Assembly: GCA_947507875.1 (NCBI GenBank)
Contig: CANNQP010000012.1
Coordinates: 33,755 to 97,754 of the forward strand
Direction of reading: 5' to 3'
Origin: Verrucomicrobiaceae bacterium
GTDB lineage: Bacteria > Verrucomicrobiota > Verrucomicrobiia > Verrucomicrobiales > Verrucomicrobiaceae
DNA length: 64,000 nt
In this document: in pieces, positions 26,157-34,953 of the stretch
Position numbering within the stretch: the stretch's first letter is position 1
Layout: every line of letters begins with the position of its first letter
Position numbers and translations under genes: made by a program
The notes under the pieces: model-generated
What the model was told of the DNA's origin: nothing
Seen by the model: the letters and a program-made list of their open reading frames with translations, nothing else
Databases searched by the model: none

Positions 26157-26204
26157 GGGGCGCAGGAGGTGTCAGTTGTTTGGTTGAAGATTCTTCACGA
26201 CCGA

Positions 26205-27752
26205 TCAGTCTTGATTCAGGATCTTGGCGATGGCCTGGCAGGACAGTTCATCCGGCTCTTGCTCATGCTGAACCACCACGATCAGGCCGTTCGTCTGATG
26301 AACGGTGAATCGCTCCGGTTTGAAGGTTTCCCCACCTCCTTCGCAGGCCACCACGGTCGCCTCCTTCATCACGAGACAGCACACCACGCCTTTGACTCGT
26401 TGGATCAGTTTGGCAGCCTGATTGGCAGCCAGGTCGGGTCCAGGTTCAAGGTCCAGCACCTTTTGAGCGGCTTTGTTACGCGCCCGAGTCTCCGCCGCTT
26501 TTTTTCCCGGAGTCAGGAGAGGTGGTGCTTCCCTCTGGTTCGGATCATACGCCGGGATCAGATAGCTCGCTTCAGCAGCCGATCTCTCGTGAGAGCACAG
26601 CCCTTCATCCTTCGCATACTTGCCGATGAGCACCGCTCCGTGATCCCTTTGGCCTTTCCAATAATCCGCATAACGAGGTTCCACATATTGCAGGAATCGC
26701 AGTTTATCCCCGAACCGCTTTTGATGAGCTTCAAAGGTCTTCCTCGCATAGGCCTCCCAGTTTTCTTTTTTGGCAGGTCCTTCGCTCACGGCTTCCAGCA
26801 TCCGCGCCTCGTTCTCAAAGCCAGCTTCCTTCAGCGCGTCACGTGTTCTCGTAAAGCTTTCACCACGCACGTTGATCACTTCCGCCCACACATGCTCCAT
26901 CTTCTCCGGTCTCAAGGCCTGCACCATGCTCTCCGAGAACGCTTCATAGTCTTCCTGGGGAAGACTCGGGCAGATCATGCCGAATGTCCGATAACCATGG
27001 TCTTGCAACCAATGAAGGGACTCGATTCTTTTCGACACACGCGCTGTTCCTTTTTCGAACGCCGCCGCGATGGAGTCATTGAGTGTGCCGGTGCTAAACC
27101 CCATGATCAATCGTTGATGATGACTCAGGTGGTGCCCGGGTCTTGTCTTATCTTCGATCAACCCATCTTTCACCAGCTTATGCATCAGGTTGCTCTTGGT
27201 CAGTAGCCTGATCTGCCACCTCGTATGATCCAGGATCAACTGACAGGCTTCCGCGGTCTCTTTCAAAAGTTCCATGTTGGCCGCCACATCCACCAGCGTG
27301 GAGCTATAGAGCACCAGCTCCATCTCTTTCAGATCTTGCACCGCTTTTGGTGACAGCCACTCTTTCACATCACCGGCTAGTTGGTTTGCCAGGATTTGCA
27401 CACTTCTTTCGCCCTTGTGTCCGAGTCTTCGGATCACCAAGTCCTCATGGGACCTGTTTTCCTGATGTTTTTCGTTATGCCCGCGGATGACCTGATGAGT
27501 CAGCTTCCGCATTTGAGACTCCACATAACAGAAAGAACAGCTATAAACACAGGCATTTCCCAGGTTCAGCGTGAGTCCATCGCAGAGCAGCTTCTCTTGA
27601 AATGCATCACTCGGATAGGTCAACACCGTCCGACTCGGTTGATAGAGCACGGGTTTCCGGCTCATGGTTTCGATGGAGACCACCTCCATTGCTTGATCTC
27701 GCGTAACACCTTCTAGATCGATTGGATGATTCATACGGGGCTTGATATACAT
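26205..27752 (-). CDS. Radical SAM protein, SPL-like, 515 aa
   Basis: Contains the canonical radical SAM cluster motif CVYSCSFC (C68, C72, C75 counted from the ATG at 27752), preceded by LTLNLGNA and followed by YVE, as in spore photoproduct lyase-like enzymes. It should bind a [4Fe-4S] cluster and cleave S-adenosylmethionine to start a radical reaction; the substrate is unknown. About residues 215-320 hold further barrel-like strands (RLIMGFSTGTLNDSI, RTFGMICPSLPQEDYE). The C-terminal 80 residues contain a small extra domain. The frame extends upstream to 27845, but that region is AT-rich and promoter-like, so I place the start at 27752; the ATG at 27734 is an alternative. It heads a minus-strand operon with the caspase-like, LRR/zinc and twin-arginine genes. 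Confidence 0.8.
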   Translation of the reverse strand: MYIKPRMNHPIDLEGVTRDQAMEVVSIETMSRKPVLYQPSRTVLTYPSDAFQEKLLCDGLTLNLGNACVYSCSFCYVESQMRKLTHQVIRGHNEKHQENRSHEDLVIRRLGHKGERSVQILANQLAGDVKEWLSPKAVQDLKEMELVLYSSTLVDVAANMELLKETAEACQLILDHTRWQIRLLTKSNLMHKLVKDGLIEDKTRPGHHLSHHQRLIMGFSTGTLNDSIAAAFEKGTARVSKRIESLHWLQDHGYRTFGMICPSLPQEDYEAFSESMVQALRPEKMEHVWAEVINVRGESFTRTRDALKEAGFENEARMLEAVSEGPAKKENWEAYARKTFEAHQKRFGDKLRFLQYVEPRYADYWKGQRDHGAVLIGKYAKDEGLCSHERSAAEASYLIPAYDPNQREAPPLLTPGKKAAETRARNKAAQKVLDLEPGPDLAANQAAKLIQRVKGVVCCLVMKEATVVACEGGGETFKPERFTVHQTNGLIVVVQHEQEPDELSCQAIAKILNQD

Positions 27753-28081
27753 CTCATACCATACAATGCAAATTTTATAGTAGAATTCTAAAATAAGCAG
27801 CTCATCGGTTTGAATTTGCGCTTGATTTGGCATGGGCGGGCGCATTGCATCGGCGATACAGGTTGTTGAGCAAAATCGCTCCGTCTCAAGGCGTGCTCAA
27901 AGCTCACGTCGCCTCACGGGAATGGATGAAGATCCGGAAGCGGCGACGTGGTAAACTCCAGACGCTTCTAGCAATTAGAGATATCAACCACCAAGGACAG
28001 CGCTATTCGGAGAGCGATTGTCTGGCTCATGGCATTGTGGTGAGGTGGTGTCTGAAGGTGCTTCAGATGAAGTTGCGCGGA
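27753..28081. other. Gap between the radical SAM gene and the small LRR gene
   Basis: No gene is supported here. The left 80 bp are AT-rich and, on the minus strand, contain TATAAAAT about 30 bp before the radical SAM start, a plausible but unaligned -10 element. The remaining bases show open frames only as shadows on the opposite strand. Confidence 0.4.
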
Positions 28082-28366
28082 CTACCAACGCCTATCCGTA
28101 CGATTTATGGAATACAACCAATGATCCTTTTCTGGCAATGCTGCAAAGTGAACTTTTCCGTCGTGCTTCGCCAAGGCCTTCGCTGCCGTATAGGAGAGAC
28201 TCGTCAGGCCGTTGAGGAAAAGATACACGCCCTCGTGCATTGCCAAGGCCTCAGCTGCCGCATGTGTGATGGCTGTATACTCTGAGGCATCGATTTGGGG
28301 ATTCTGATCCTCGTTTGCTAAAGCCACCAGGATCTGTGCAATTTCAAGAGTGAGGGTCTGGCTCAT
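28082..28366 (-). CDS. Small LRR-like protein, 94 aa
   Basis: The ATG at 28366 begins MSQTLTLEIAQILVALANE. The frame also extends upstream, but that stretch overlaps the preceding gene and reads as Arg/Pro-rich noise. Two copies of the 23-residue leucine-rich-like unit follow (HAAAEALAMHEGVYLFLNGL, LSYTAAKALAKHDGKVHF), then a tail resembling the end of the neighbouring 583-residue LRR protein (HFAALPEKDHW against QFEALPAEDRKRF). It therefore looks like a shortened paralogue. It starts 43 bp after the stop of that gene and is probably co-transcribed with it. Confidence 0.6.
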   Translation of the reverse strand: MSQTLTLEIAQILVALANEDQNPQIDASEYTAITHAAAEALAMHEGVYLFLNGLTSLSYTAAKALAKHDGKVHFAALPEKDHWLYSINRTDRRW

Positions 28367-28409
28367 GGGATGCGGTGTTGTTTGGATCGAAGCAAGAGTT
28401 CGGCGTTGA

Positions 28410-30161
28410 CTACGGGTTCGCCGTTCGATGCTTCTGACGGTAGGATTCAAAGCGTTTCCGATCCTCAGCCGGCAGGGCTTCAAATTGCACCTCGCCTGGA
28501 TACTCTGCCAACGCCCTTGCGGCCGCCTCCGAAAGGCGGATGAGACCGTCCAGGCGCAGCGGATCCACCTGGTTGGCCGGCTGCTTGGACAGCGCTTCCG
28601 CCGCGGCATCTGACAGACTTGTCAGTCCTTGCAGGCAGAGTCCTCCCCGGCGCTTTGCCAGCCAGCGGGCTGCAGGGTCAGAAAGATGGGTGATCCCATT
28701 CAGGCTTAAAAGGTCTAGGTCGTCCCCGGGTTGCTCCGAAAGCGCCTGCGCGGTGTAATCCGGCAGTGTGGCCAGACCATCGAGGTAGAGTCTGCCGCGG
28801 TGCCGAGCCAGTGCTCTGGCCGCCGCATCCGACAGTTGTGTCAGGCCGCGCAGGCTCAGATCCCCCTGGTGTGTTGCAAGTGCCTCGGCGGCTTCGTCCG
28901 AAAGTTCCTTGAGCCCATCGAGATGAATCGTTTCGTTATTCTGGGAGAGCTCTTTTGCTGCGCGCTCCGAGAGACTGGTGAGGCCATTGAGATGCAACTC
29001 GTCATCATGACGTTTGAGCGCTGCCGCCCCTTCATCTGTAATGAGCACATAATCATCCGCTAGCAATGGCCTGCCCGCGTGTTCTTTCATCAATGCACGC
29101 GCGATGTCCGCCGTGATGATTTTGTCCAATCGGCCCAAAAAGAGCAGAAGATTGTCCCAGATGCGCTGAATCTGTGCATATAGCTCTTCAATCGAAAGGT
29201 GGCCCGGGTCGGCGATGGTCCCGTCGAGTTGAAAGGTTTTGCTGCGGATATCGGAAAGGCGCAGTCCTTCGGGAAGGGGTAGCCGCGCCGCCACCTCGCG
29301 CATCACAGCATAGATCGTTTGGTTTTGCGGCGAGGGTGCGCTAAAGACCGCTACTCTTAACTTGGATTCGCCAAGGTGTAGAATGAATTGGCAGGGAATG
29401 ATGTAGAGACCACCTCGATTGCGGTGCGCCCGTAAGGCGGGCAGCGAATCTTTATTCATGTCAAGGCCCGCATCTTCTAATTCACTCCAGGTGGGCACAT
29501 ATTTGTCATCCTGCGTCAGTGCCTGATAAAGATGCCAGCGGGCCACGGCCGGGTCTTTAGGATTGGCCAATTCGATGATGGCAGGCTTGGCGAGATCTAG
29601 CCGGAGCTTAATGATGAAGCGCTCGGGTTTGGGCGCATGATGAATCCCAGAGGCCAAAAGATCCGCATCCAGCGGTTGATTTTTCAAAAGAAGCAGCAGC
29701 GCTTTCGCATACTCTTGCCCTCCTTCGATCACAGTCTGGTCTTTGCCACGAGCCTTCTTCTTGAGATCGGTGCCATTTTCCTTTTTTGCGCCAGCTTTAT
29801 CTGCAGCAGACGATTGCGGAGCAACCACGGATGGTTCCGTTACTTTCTTTGCCACGGCTTCATGCAGAATGCTTTTGAGCGCCTCGGCATCTCCCGGTTC
29901 CCATTTGGCCAGTAGGGAAAGCAAATTGCCTCCTGCCTCAGCTGGTATGCATCCAGCCAAACCCGGGCTATCCAGCAAAGGAATCAAGGCCTCGAGGTTG
30001 GGATTGAAAAAGCCTTGTGGCGTCAACACGCAGGCCTCTACCAACTCCTGAGTAATCTCGCCCGGTTTTACCACAAGAGGCACGTGCGGGGGGGTGAGAT
30101 GAAATCGAAGCAACTTGATGCATTCACTGATTTTGTCTGGACGCATGAGCAGCAATAACAT
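28410..30161 (-). CDS. LRR-like repeat protein with a long N-terminal region, 583 aa
   Basis: The N-terminal 350 residues are of unknown family. They include a Lys/Ala-rich, low-complexity linker (AADKAGAKKENGTDLKKKAR, about 123-142) and a beta-rich unit (GGLYIIPCQFILHLG, LRVAVFSAPSPQNQTIYAVM). Residues about 360-570 hold eight or so leucine-rich-like repeats with a 23-residue period (LSDEAAEALATHQGDLSLRGL). The repeats are close in wording to those at 23623-25566 and 28082-28366, so three paralogous LRR genes sit within 7 kb. No signal peptide is evident, so a cytoplasmic role in protein binding is likely. It is divergent from the plus-strand cassette starting at 30224 with only 62 bp between them, suggesting a shared regulatory region. 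Confidence 0.75.
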   Translation of the reverse strand: MLLLLMRPDKISECIKLLRFHLTPPHVPLVVKPGEITQELVEACVLTPQGFFNPNLEALIPLLDSPGLAGCIPAEAGGNLLSLLAKWEPGDAEALKSILHEAVAKKVTEPSVVAPQSSAADKAGAKKENGTDLKKKARGKDQTVIEGGQEYAKALLLLLKNQPLDADLLASGIHHAPKPERFIIKLRLDLAKPAIIELANPKDPAVARWHLYQALTQDDKYVPTWSELEDAGLDMNKDSLPALRAHRNRGGLYIIPCQFILHLGESKLRVAVFSAPSPQNQTIYAVMREVAARLPLPEGLRLSDIRSKTFQLDGTIADPGHLSIEELYAQIQRIWDNLLLFLGRLDKIITADIARALMKEHAGRPLLADDYVLITDEGAAALKRHDDELHLNGLTSLSERAAKELSQNNETIHLDGLKELSDEAAEALATHQGDLSLRGLTQLSDAAARALARHRGRLYLDGLATLPDYTAQALSEQPGDDLDLLSLNGITHLSDPAARWLAKRRGGLCLQGLTSLSDAAAEALSKQPANQVDPLRLDGLIRLSEAAARALAEYPGEVQFEALPAEDRKRFESYRQKHRTANP

Positions 30162-30223
30162 GGCGATTCTTATTTGACAATTTTATTTTTGAAGATAGGG
30201 ACAAAGGAATTCAATTTACTAAC

Positions 30224-30871
30224 ATGAATAACGCAGAATGCAAAGAACTTATCACCTCCATTTTTCAATCAATCGCCGCGTGCAGAACCCCGGAAAATGT
30301 CGATGCCATTCTGGAGCAATGTGTAGATCGAATTCCAGTCTCTCATCGCGTGGATGTGAAACAATTCCCACGGATTACCTTTGATATCAGCAAGGAGGAC
30401 ATCCGCGGCATGCAAAATGGAGGTATCCTCACTCAGGAAGGCGTACTTGCCCCGGACTGGCTCGATCACGTCCATGATCCGGTTGCCCGGCTACTTTACG
30501 CGATGGCTTGGAAGAACGGAGATCTACCAAAGATCAAACACATCATCCAAGGCGTGCTCGCGGAAGACGACGATGCGCCCAGCCAGGCGTTTGTGTTCCA
30601 TCAGTTCGGCCGACACCTGGCGGACAAAGCGCAACCTATCGTGGATCAACATGTGCTGCGGGCGTTTGGTATTCATCAATCAACCGATGAAGAGACATGG
30701 ACACTACTCCGCAAGATGAAGACCATCAAAAAGGTCAATGCTCAGCTCGTCGCGGATTATCGTCAGTGGCTGCAATCAAACGCTCTTCACGGATCATTAC
30801 GCGCCACACCGGGCTATGCTTGGCACGTGGACCAAGTGTTGTTTGCACTGGGCAAAACCGTCAGGCTTTGA
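30224..30871 (+). CDS. Hypothetical protein, 215 aa, first gene of a four-gene cassette
   Basis: Soluble, mixed alpha/beta protein with no signal peptide. The most distinctive stretch is LLYAMAWKNGDLPKIKHI (about 88-105), followed by FVFHQFGRHLADKAQPIVDQ and HVLRAFGIHQSTDEE, which look like conserved helices of a defined fold I cannot name. The 62 bp upstream contain TTGACA at 30174-30179, a good -35 hexamer, but no matching -10 at standard spacing. It is followed after 33 bp by the twin-arginine protein gene and belongs to a tight run of four plus-strand genes ending at 34002. Confidence 0.6.
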   Translation: MNNAECKELITSIFQSIAACRTPENVDAILEQCVDRIPVSHRVDVKQFPRITFDISKEDIRGMQNGGILTQEGVLAPDWLDHVHDPVARLLYAMAWKNGDLPKIKHIIQGVLAEDDDAPSQAFVFHQFGRHLADKAQPIVDQHVLRAFGIHQSTDEETWTLLRKMKTIKKVNAQLVADYRQWLQSNALHGSLRATPGYAWHVDQVLFALGKTVRL

Positions 30872-30904
30872 TCCTCACCCCGAAACCTTTGCTGATCCCT
30901 GTCA

Positions 30905-31612
30905 ATGAGCCGCCGTGAAATCCTAGCCTCTCTGCTGGCGCTGCCCTGCTCTACCTCACTGGCAAATTTTGCCGGCCTTGGTGAAGATCTGTTGTTCCAT
31001 TTGAAAGTGGAGCTGAACCATCGTGCTTGCATGCTTGAGTGGATCGGCTTCTCGCTGAGAAAAATCGATGGCAAGAGTCAGCAACTGAAGGACGAAATCG
31101 CCGCTTATGTGGACCGTATGCTGGAAGTGCTGTCCACCCCACCCGGCTTCAGCTTGAGGAACGTTGAAATGGGGTATGTGGCCTCTTTTGTGAGTAATGC
31201 CTCTGAACGACAGTTGGATGCGGTGGGGTGTTTTTTGCGAACACTGTTGATTCTTGCCGAATCCAAACCTTTCCAATTTCCCATTTACCGTGACAAAAAA
31301 GAGAAGAAGGCCAGCGAGGCACCTCGATTCTACCTGGAGCCTGCACAGGATCGAGTCCATTGCTGCAATGTCCCTGCCTCCGATCAGCTTGATTTCCTCG
31401 CCAGGGAAAATCCTCAATTGGCGCAGCAACTGGTAGATCGCTGCAGCACTATCCCGGATGGCACCATGGAAAAGGTTCTCGATGCATGGCAGCTGGAGAC
31501 TCCAGATTCGCCACAGCGCATCCATCGGGAGCTGCTGCAAGGCTGGGTTGCCCGATTCCGTGAAGGCCGTGTCCACGATCATTCCCCCTCGAAAACGCAA
31601 GAACCCCTGTAA
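30905..31612 (+). CDS. Twin-arginine-start helical protein, 235 aa
   Basis: The N-terminus MSRREILASLLALPCSTSLA combines a twin-arginine pair with a short hydrophobic run, similar in style to the proteins at 22898-23584 and 45371-46030, although the body is more divergent. The remainder is helical (LKDEIAAYVDRMLEVLS, LDAVGCFLRTLLILAE), with a basic segment RDKKEKKASE. No enzymatic motif is visible. The gene lies 33 bp after the preceding unknown gene and only 5 bp before the 483-residue gene, so translation of the three is probably linked. Confidence 0.6.
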   Translation: MSRREILASLLALPCSTSLANFAGLGEDLLFHLKVELNHRACMLEWIGFSLRKIDGKSQQLKDEIAAYVDRMLEVLSTPPGFSLRNVEMGYVASFVSNASERQLDAVGCFLRTLLILAESKPFQFPIYRDKKEKKASEAPRFYLEPAQDRVHCCNVPASDQLDFLARENPQLAQQLVDRCSTIPDGTMEKVLDAWQLETPDSPQRIHRELLQGWVARFREGRVHDHSPSKTQEPL

Positions 31613-31617
31613 AACGC

Positions 31618-33069
31618 ATGGCCGATATGAAGAACAGCGATGAAATTCGTTTTGGTCTGGATCGTGAACCTGATCAGATGACAACCGGCCATCACCTGAA
31701 AACCGAGGCTGAGGTTCGACAAAACCTCATCATCGAGCGCCTTCGCCGAAAAGGAGAGGTGTGCAGGCAACCACGCGATACCCCACCTCTGCTGGATCAT
31801 CAGATCACGCCACAGATCTTTAGTGAGTCGGTCTTTTATCCGGGTGCCGGTCTCGATATTGAGCCACTGCTGCGCTTCAGCAATCTGGCCACTACCTTCC
31901 TCTTTGTGAACCTCTATCTCCCACGGGAAACGGTCTTTAAATTCCTGCGTGATGCACTCAGCAATCACAGCCTGATCGAACTTCTCAGCCTGGAAGACCA
32001 CCCCTTCGATGAGTGCCGCGATTTTGATCTGCATCCAGATTACCGTTCCCATCTGAAGAAAAGCCGCTGCTTCATGGAGGAGCATCAGATGCGCGAGTAC
32101 CACGGAGCCTTCAACTCAGCGCACGAAGAGCCGCAATGGCTCATCCGGGCCGTCGTGCTTCGCCGCGACACTAGGCGAGTGCTCACGCTCTACTATGCGG
32201 CCGCCGAGGGGCTTGCCACCTACCTCCTGCTTTCGCACCATGGACGATTCACTCCGCGCGTGCTCATCACCATCGAAACGAAGGTGCTCGAAGATCCCGG
32301 CTCTACCATCATGCCCTGTCTCTTCAGCTACCTGCGCAGCCAGCCGCTTTACTGGGTGCGCGGTTTTCAGAAAAGGCCTGACGACGCGCCCTGGGATATT
32401 TACTCGCAGCGGGATGGCGATCGGGTGCTATCCCCTGACTCGACTTACACCCACATCGCGCAGGACTTTGCCTTTCATTGGAAAGCCCGGGGCGATTTCC
32501 TGAGTTGGGGGTTCTTCAATCATTTCGATCGCTACACCACGCGTTACTGCAAGATGTTCACCACCACCGCCACGGCGGAGGCGCTCGCTGCACGCCCTTT
32601 CCGCCCCTTTGGCCGCCACCGCGTGGAGATGGGTGATCTCTTTGAGGTCGCCAGACGCGATGGCAATGCGGGTGACTGGCTCATCGCTCCAGCGCGAGTG
32701 CTCGCCACCTCGGCCCCAGCCGCCGGATTGATCCCCTTCACGTGGGAGGAGATCATGCAATCACGCCCGCTGCTGCTCACGACGGAGGAGCCCTTTCCCC
32801 TCCACATGGCAGACACGCTGTGCACCCTCGAGCGCGCACTGCTCTCCGCCCGTGATGAAGGCCGCCTGCCGCAGCTCGTTTTTCTCGTGCCGTGGGGGCT
32901 GGAGGACCAAGGCTGCCAACTGGCGGAGTTTCTCGAACGCTGTCAGCTCACCGACCTCCACATCGTCGTCCGCCGCCCCGCCGATCTGGTGGATTTGCGT
33001 GAGTCATTCGATCCCAAGAGAAGCGAGTGCTATGGGAGCCATGCTGAGAGTAATGCCTCTGCGGGCTAG
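31618..33069 (+). CDS. Hypothetical protein with a YPGAG motif, 483 aa
   Basis: Large soluble protein of unknown family. Near residues 72-100 it has SVFYPGAGLDIEPLLRFSNL followed by a hydrophobic strand (TFLFVNLYL); a Gly-rich turn after a strand could bind a nucleotide or cofactor, but this is inference. Further along are RRVLTLYYAAAEGLATYLLL and VLITIETKVLEDPGSTIMP, a conserved-looking alpha/beta core, and a C-terminal region with LPQLVFLVPWGLEDQGCQL. It follows the twin-arginine gene by 5 bp and precedes the GIY-YIG gene by 36 bp. The GC content of its second half is higher than that of the neighbours on either side. Confidence 0.6.
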   Translation: MADMKNSDEIRFGLDREPDQMTTGHHLKTEAEVRQNLIIERLRRKGEVCRQPRDTPPLLDHQITPQIFSESVFYPGAGLDIEPLLRFSNLATTFLFVNLYLPRETVFKFLRDALSNHSLIELLSLEDHPFDECRDFDLHPDYRSHLKKSRCFMEEHQMREYHGAFNSAHEEPQWLIRAVVLRRDTRRVLTLYYAAAEGLATYLLLSHHGRFTPRVLITIETKVLEDPGSTIMPCLFSYLRSQPLYWVRGFQKRPDDAPWDIYSQRDGDRVLSPDSTYTHIAQDFAFHWKARGDFLSWGFFNHFDRYTTRYCKMFTTTATAEALAARPFRPFGRHRVEMGDLFEVARRDGNAGDWLIAPARVLATSAPAAGLIPFTWEEIMQSRPLLLTTEEPFPLHMADTLCTLERALLSARDEGRLPQLVFLVPWGLEDQGCQLAEFLERCQLTDLHIVVRRPADLVDLRESFDPKRSECYGSHAESNASAG

Positions 33070-33105
33070 GTAAGAAACTTTTTTCCTGTTCGTAGCACTG
33101 CCTCC

Positions 33106-34002
33106 ATGAAACCAACCCTTTATCTGAAACGCCTTGTCTATTATGTTGCAATAAAACTCGACTGTGACGAGAGGCATAATCTCGGACTGATTGGCGTCGG
33201 GGGGCAGAATGGCACTCAAGGCATATTGGATGTTAAAGAAGATTTTTGTGATCTGATTCGACACCAAGGTGGAAACTTCCAGCAATTGCCCGGCTTTGTC
33301 CTGTCTCCTAATGGTCGGACTCATTTTGGCAATGGAGCGGGGTTTCTTGGGTGGAAAAACTTTGGAAGCCAGGACGCTGTGATCCAATACTTGATGCAAT
33401 ACTTTAATCTCGTGGAATGTGATGAGGACGGAGCCATCCCGAAATGCACGCCTTTCTCCTCAGGAAAGACCAAGATAAAAAGCTCACAAGCTTCATCGGG
33501 GCCAGCTCAAGCCTCCTCCGATTCAAAAGTGCAGGTGCTGCTCAAAATTGGCTTTGAAAATGTGGCCCAATGGGAACTGACCGATGGGTGGAAACTAAAA
33601 GATGTGGGAGATGATGCCGAGGTCTGGGAGGCACTCAAAGAACCCAAAAATGCCCTCTACGCTTTTTGTGCCGATGATGAGGTTTTATACATCGGAAAGA
33701 CAGCCCGCAGTCTCGAGAAGCGTTTTATAGGTTATCGCGATCCAGGAAACACGCAGGCAACAAACCGCAAATGCCACAATGAAATTCGCAAGCTGATCAG
33801 GAGCGGCAAGGTTGTGCGCATTCTCGTTCTGCCTGATCAGACTCATCTGCATTGGGGGGAGTTTCGCATTAGTCTGGCTGCAGGCATGGAAGATTCCCTC
33901 GTCGAAAGACTCCAGCCCCGTCTAAATGGGAAAAATGCCAAGCAACTCAAGACCGATAGTGAAATGATCGAGGAACAGGCGGAAGCGCTAACAGAATCAT
34001 GA
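33106..34002 (+). CDS. GIY-YIG nuclease-like protein with a novel N-terminal domain, 298 aa
   Basis: The C-terminal part (about 181-270) shows the GIY-YIG signature in a variant form: NALYAFCADDEVLYIGKT, with the later basic helix SLEKRFIGYRD and an acidic residue in EDSLVERLQPRLN that could serve as the metal-binding Glu. The N-terminal 125 residues (MKPTLYLKRLVYYVAIKL...) are beta-rich and unfamiliar; a Ser/Lys-rich linker joins the two halves. DNA cleavage or recognition is the usual role of the family. It is last in the four-gene plus-strand cassette. Its stop codon lies 11 bp from the edge of the 85-bp direct repeat bordering the trypsin module, so its 3' flank marks a recombination junction. 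Confidence 0.7.
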   Translation: MKPTLYLKRLVYYVAIKLDCDERHNLGLIGVGGQNGTQGILDVKEDFCDLIRHQGGNFQQLPGFVLSPNGRTHFGNGAGFLGWKNFGSQDAVIQYLMQYFNLVECDEDGAIPKCTPFSSGKTKIKSSQASSGPAQASSDSKVQVLLKIGFENVAQWELTDGWKLKDVGDDAEVWEALKEPKNALYAFCADDEVLYIGKTARSLEKRFIGYRDPGNTQATNRKCHNEIRKLIRSGKVVRILVLPDQTHLHWGEFRISLAAGMEDSLVERLQPRLNGKNAKQLKTDSEMIEEQAEALTES

Positions 34003-34013
34003 GTTTTGAAGCA

Positions 34014-34098
34014 CCGGATGCGGTAGCGCGTGGCTTTCTGCGGCCATTTGATGTCGTCGGGCATGGAGAGTGGGAGAGCGTGAGGTTTTAGCACGAAG
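34014..34098. repeat. Direct repeat copy 1 at the protease module (3' side)
   Basis: About 85 bp nearly identical to 35167-35250, including the shared blocks TTTGATGTCGT and GCGTGAGGTTTTAGC. On the minus strand it spans the end of the trypsin gene and an ATG at 34064 opening MPDDIKWPQKATRYRI, after which similarity stops and the frame runs into the antisense of the GIY-YIG gene. It is thus a truncated second start of the small partner gene. Confidence 0.8.
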
Positions 34099-34906
34099 GA
34101 CTGACGGCTAATGAGTTTGTCTCCAGACGGTCGATGGCGGCTTGTTGTTGCACCCAGGGGTCGGTGGGATCGGGGGCCTGCTTGGATGCAGACTGGATGA
34201 CGAGTGAGTCCCACGGGATACGGCTGGACAGAAGGCGGGGCATGCACTGGTCGATTCGAACACCGAGGCAATGATGCAGACCATTCAGATCCGGATGAGT
34301 GGAGGCCACGGTCGACACGCCGATGAATTGGTGGTTCTCCGTGAAGATGGGTCCACCGGAGCAACCGCTCGTGAAGTCATTCGAGTAGAACTCAATCTTG
34401 GCGGAGTGCTGCCAAATTCGGAAGGTCGTCCAGTGCCGGGTCTTTCCATCGGCCCCAAAGAAAAACCCGCGGATTTTGGCCGACTCCATTCCCGGTGGAA
34501 AGTGAATCTCGGCCGGCCGGATGTCAGCGCCGTGTTTTTCCGCGAACGCCTCCAACAACTCGAGTGCCGTCTCCGTGCCGCCATCCTCAGATGTGATCAA
34601 GCTCATGCCATCGGCCGCCAGGATCATGAAATCGAGTGAGGAGGCGTAGTAGCCTGCAAAGAGCCCACGGGGCATGGAGGCATCGTTCACACACCACGCG
34701 GCATAGAGATCGACCTCGCCCGGCAGCATCGACCACCGGTCCTGGAAATGAGCGCAGGTGTAGATCCAGCCGCCGCTGATCAAGCCCAGTCCTTCGGCCG
34801 TGGTCAAATTGTCCGCTGAGTTTGGCATGCGCACGACCGATCGGCTGACACGACGAGGAGAACCCGCCGCGCAGATTGCGACCAAGGATTCAGCTAGGGA
34901 AGGCAT
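34088..34906 (-). CDS. Trypsin-like serine protease, 272 aa
   Basis: Chymotrypsin-fold peptidase with a visible triad: His53 in YTCAHF, Asp92 in SSLDFMIL, and Ser183 in TSGCSGGPIFTE. I chose the ATG at 34906; upstream in-frame sequence is Pro/Arg-rich and unlikely to be translated. There is no signal peptide, so the enzyme probably acts inside the cell, as in conflict systems that use a cytoplasmic trypsin-like effector. It lies 47 bp downstream of a small gene on the same strand, a small-adaptor plus peptidase arrangement typical of effector-associated-domain systems; that reading is inference. The stop codon falls inside repeat copy 1, so the protease is bounded by the repeats. Confidence 0.8.
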   Translation of the reverse strand: MPSLAESLVAICAAGSPRRVSRSVVRMPNSADNLTTAEGLGLISGGWIYTCAHFQDRWSMLPGEVDLYAAWCVNDASMPRGLFAGYYASSLDFMILAADGMSLITSEDGGTETALELLEAFAEKHGADIRPAEIHFPPGMESAKIRGFFFGADGKTRHWTTFRIWQHSAKIEFYSNDFTSGCSGGPIFTENHQFIGVSTVASTHPDLNGLHHCLGVRIDQCMPRLLSSRIPWDSLVIQSASKQAPDPTDPWVQQQAAIDRLETNSLAVSPSC

Positions 34907-34953
34907 GGAGTTCAAGGCGATGGTGAGTTGAAGTGGCTGTTGATGTTGAGTGA

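Noticed and set aside
25881..27206. A 441-codon plus-strand open frame
   Set aside because: It is antisense to the caspase-like and radical SAM genes, which have recognisable motifs. The plus-strand translation is His/Leu/Arg-rich without a domain.
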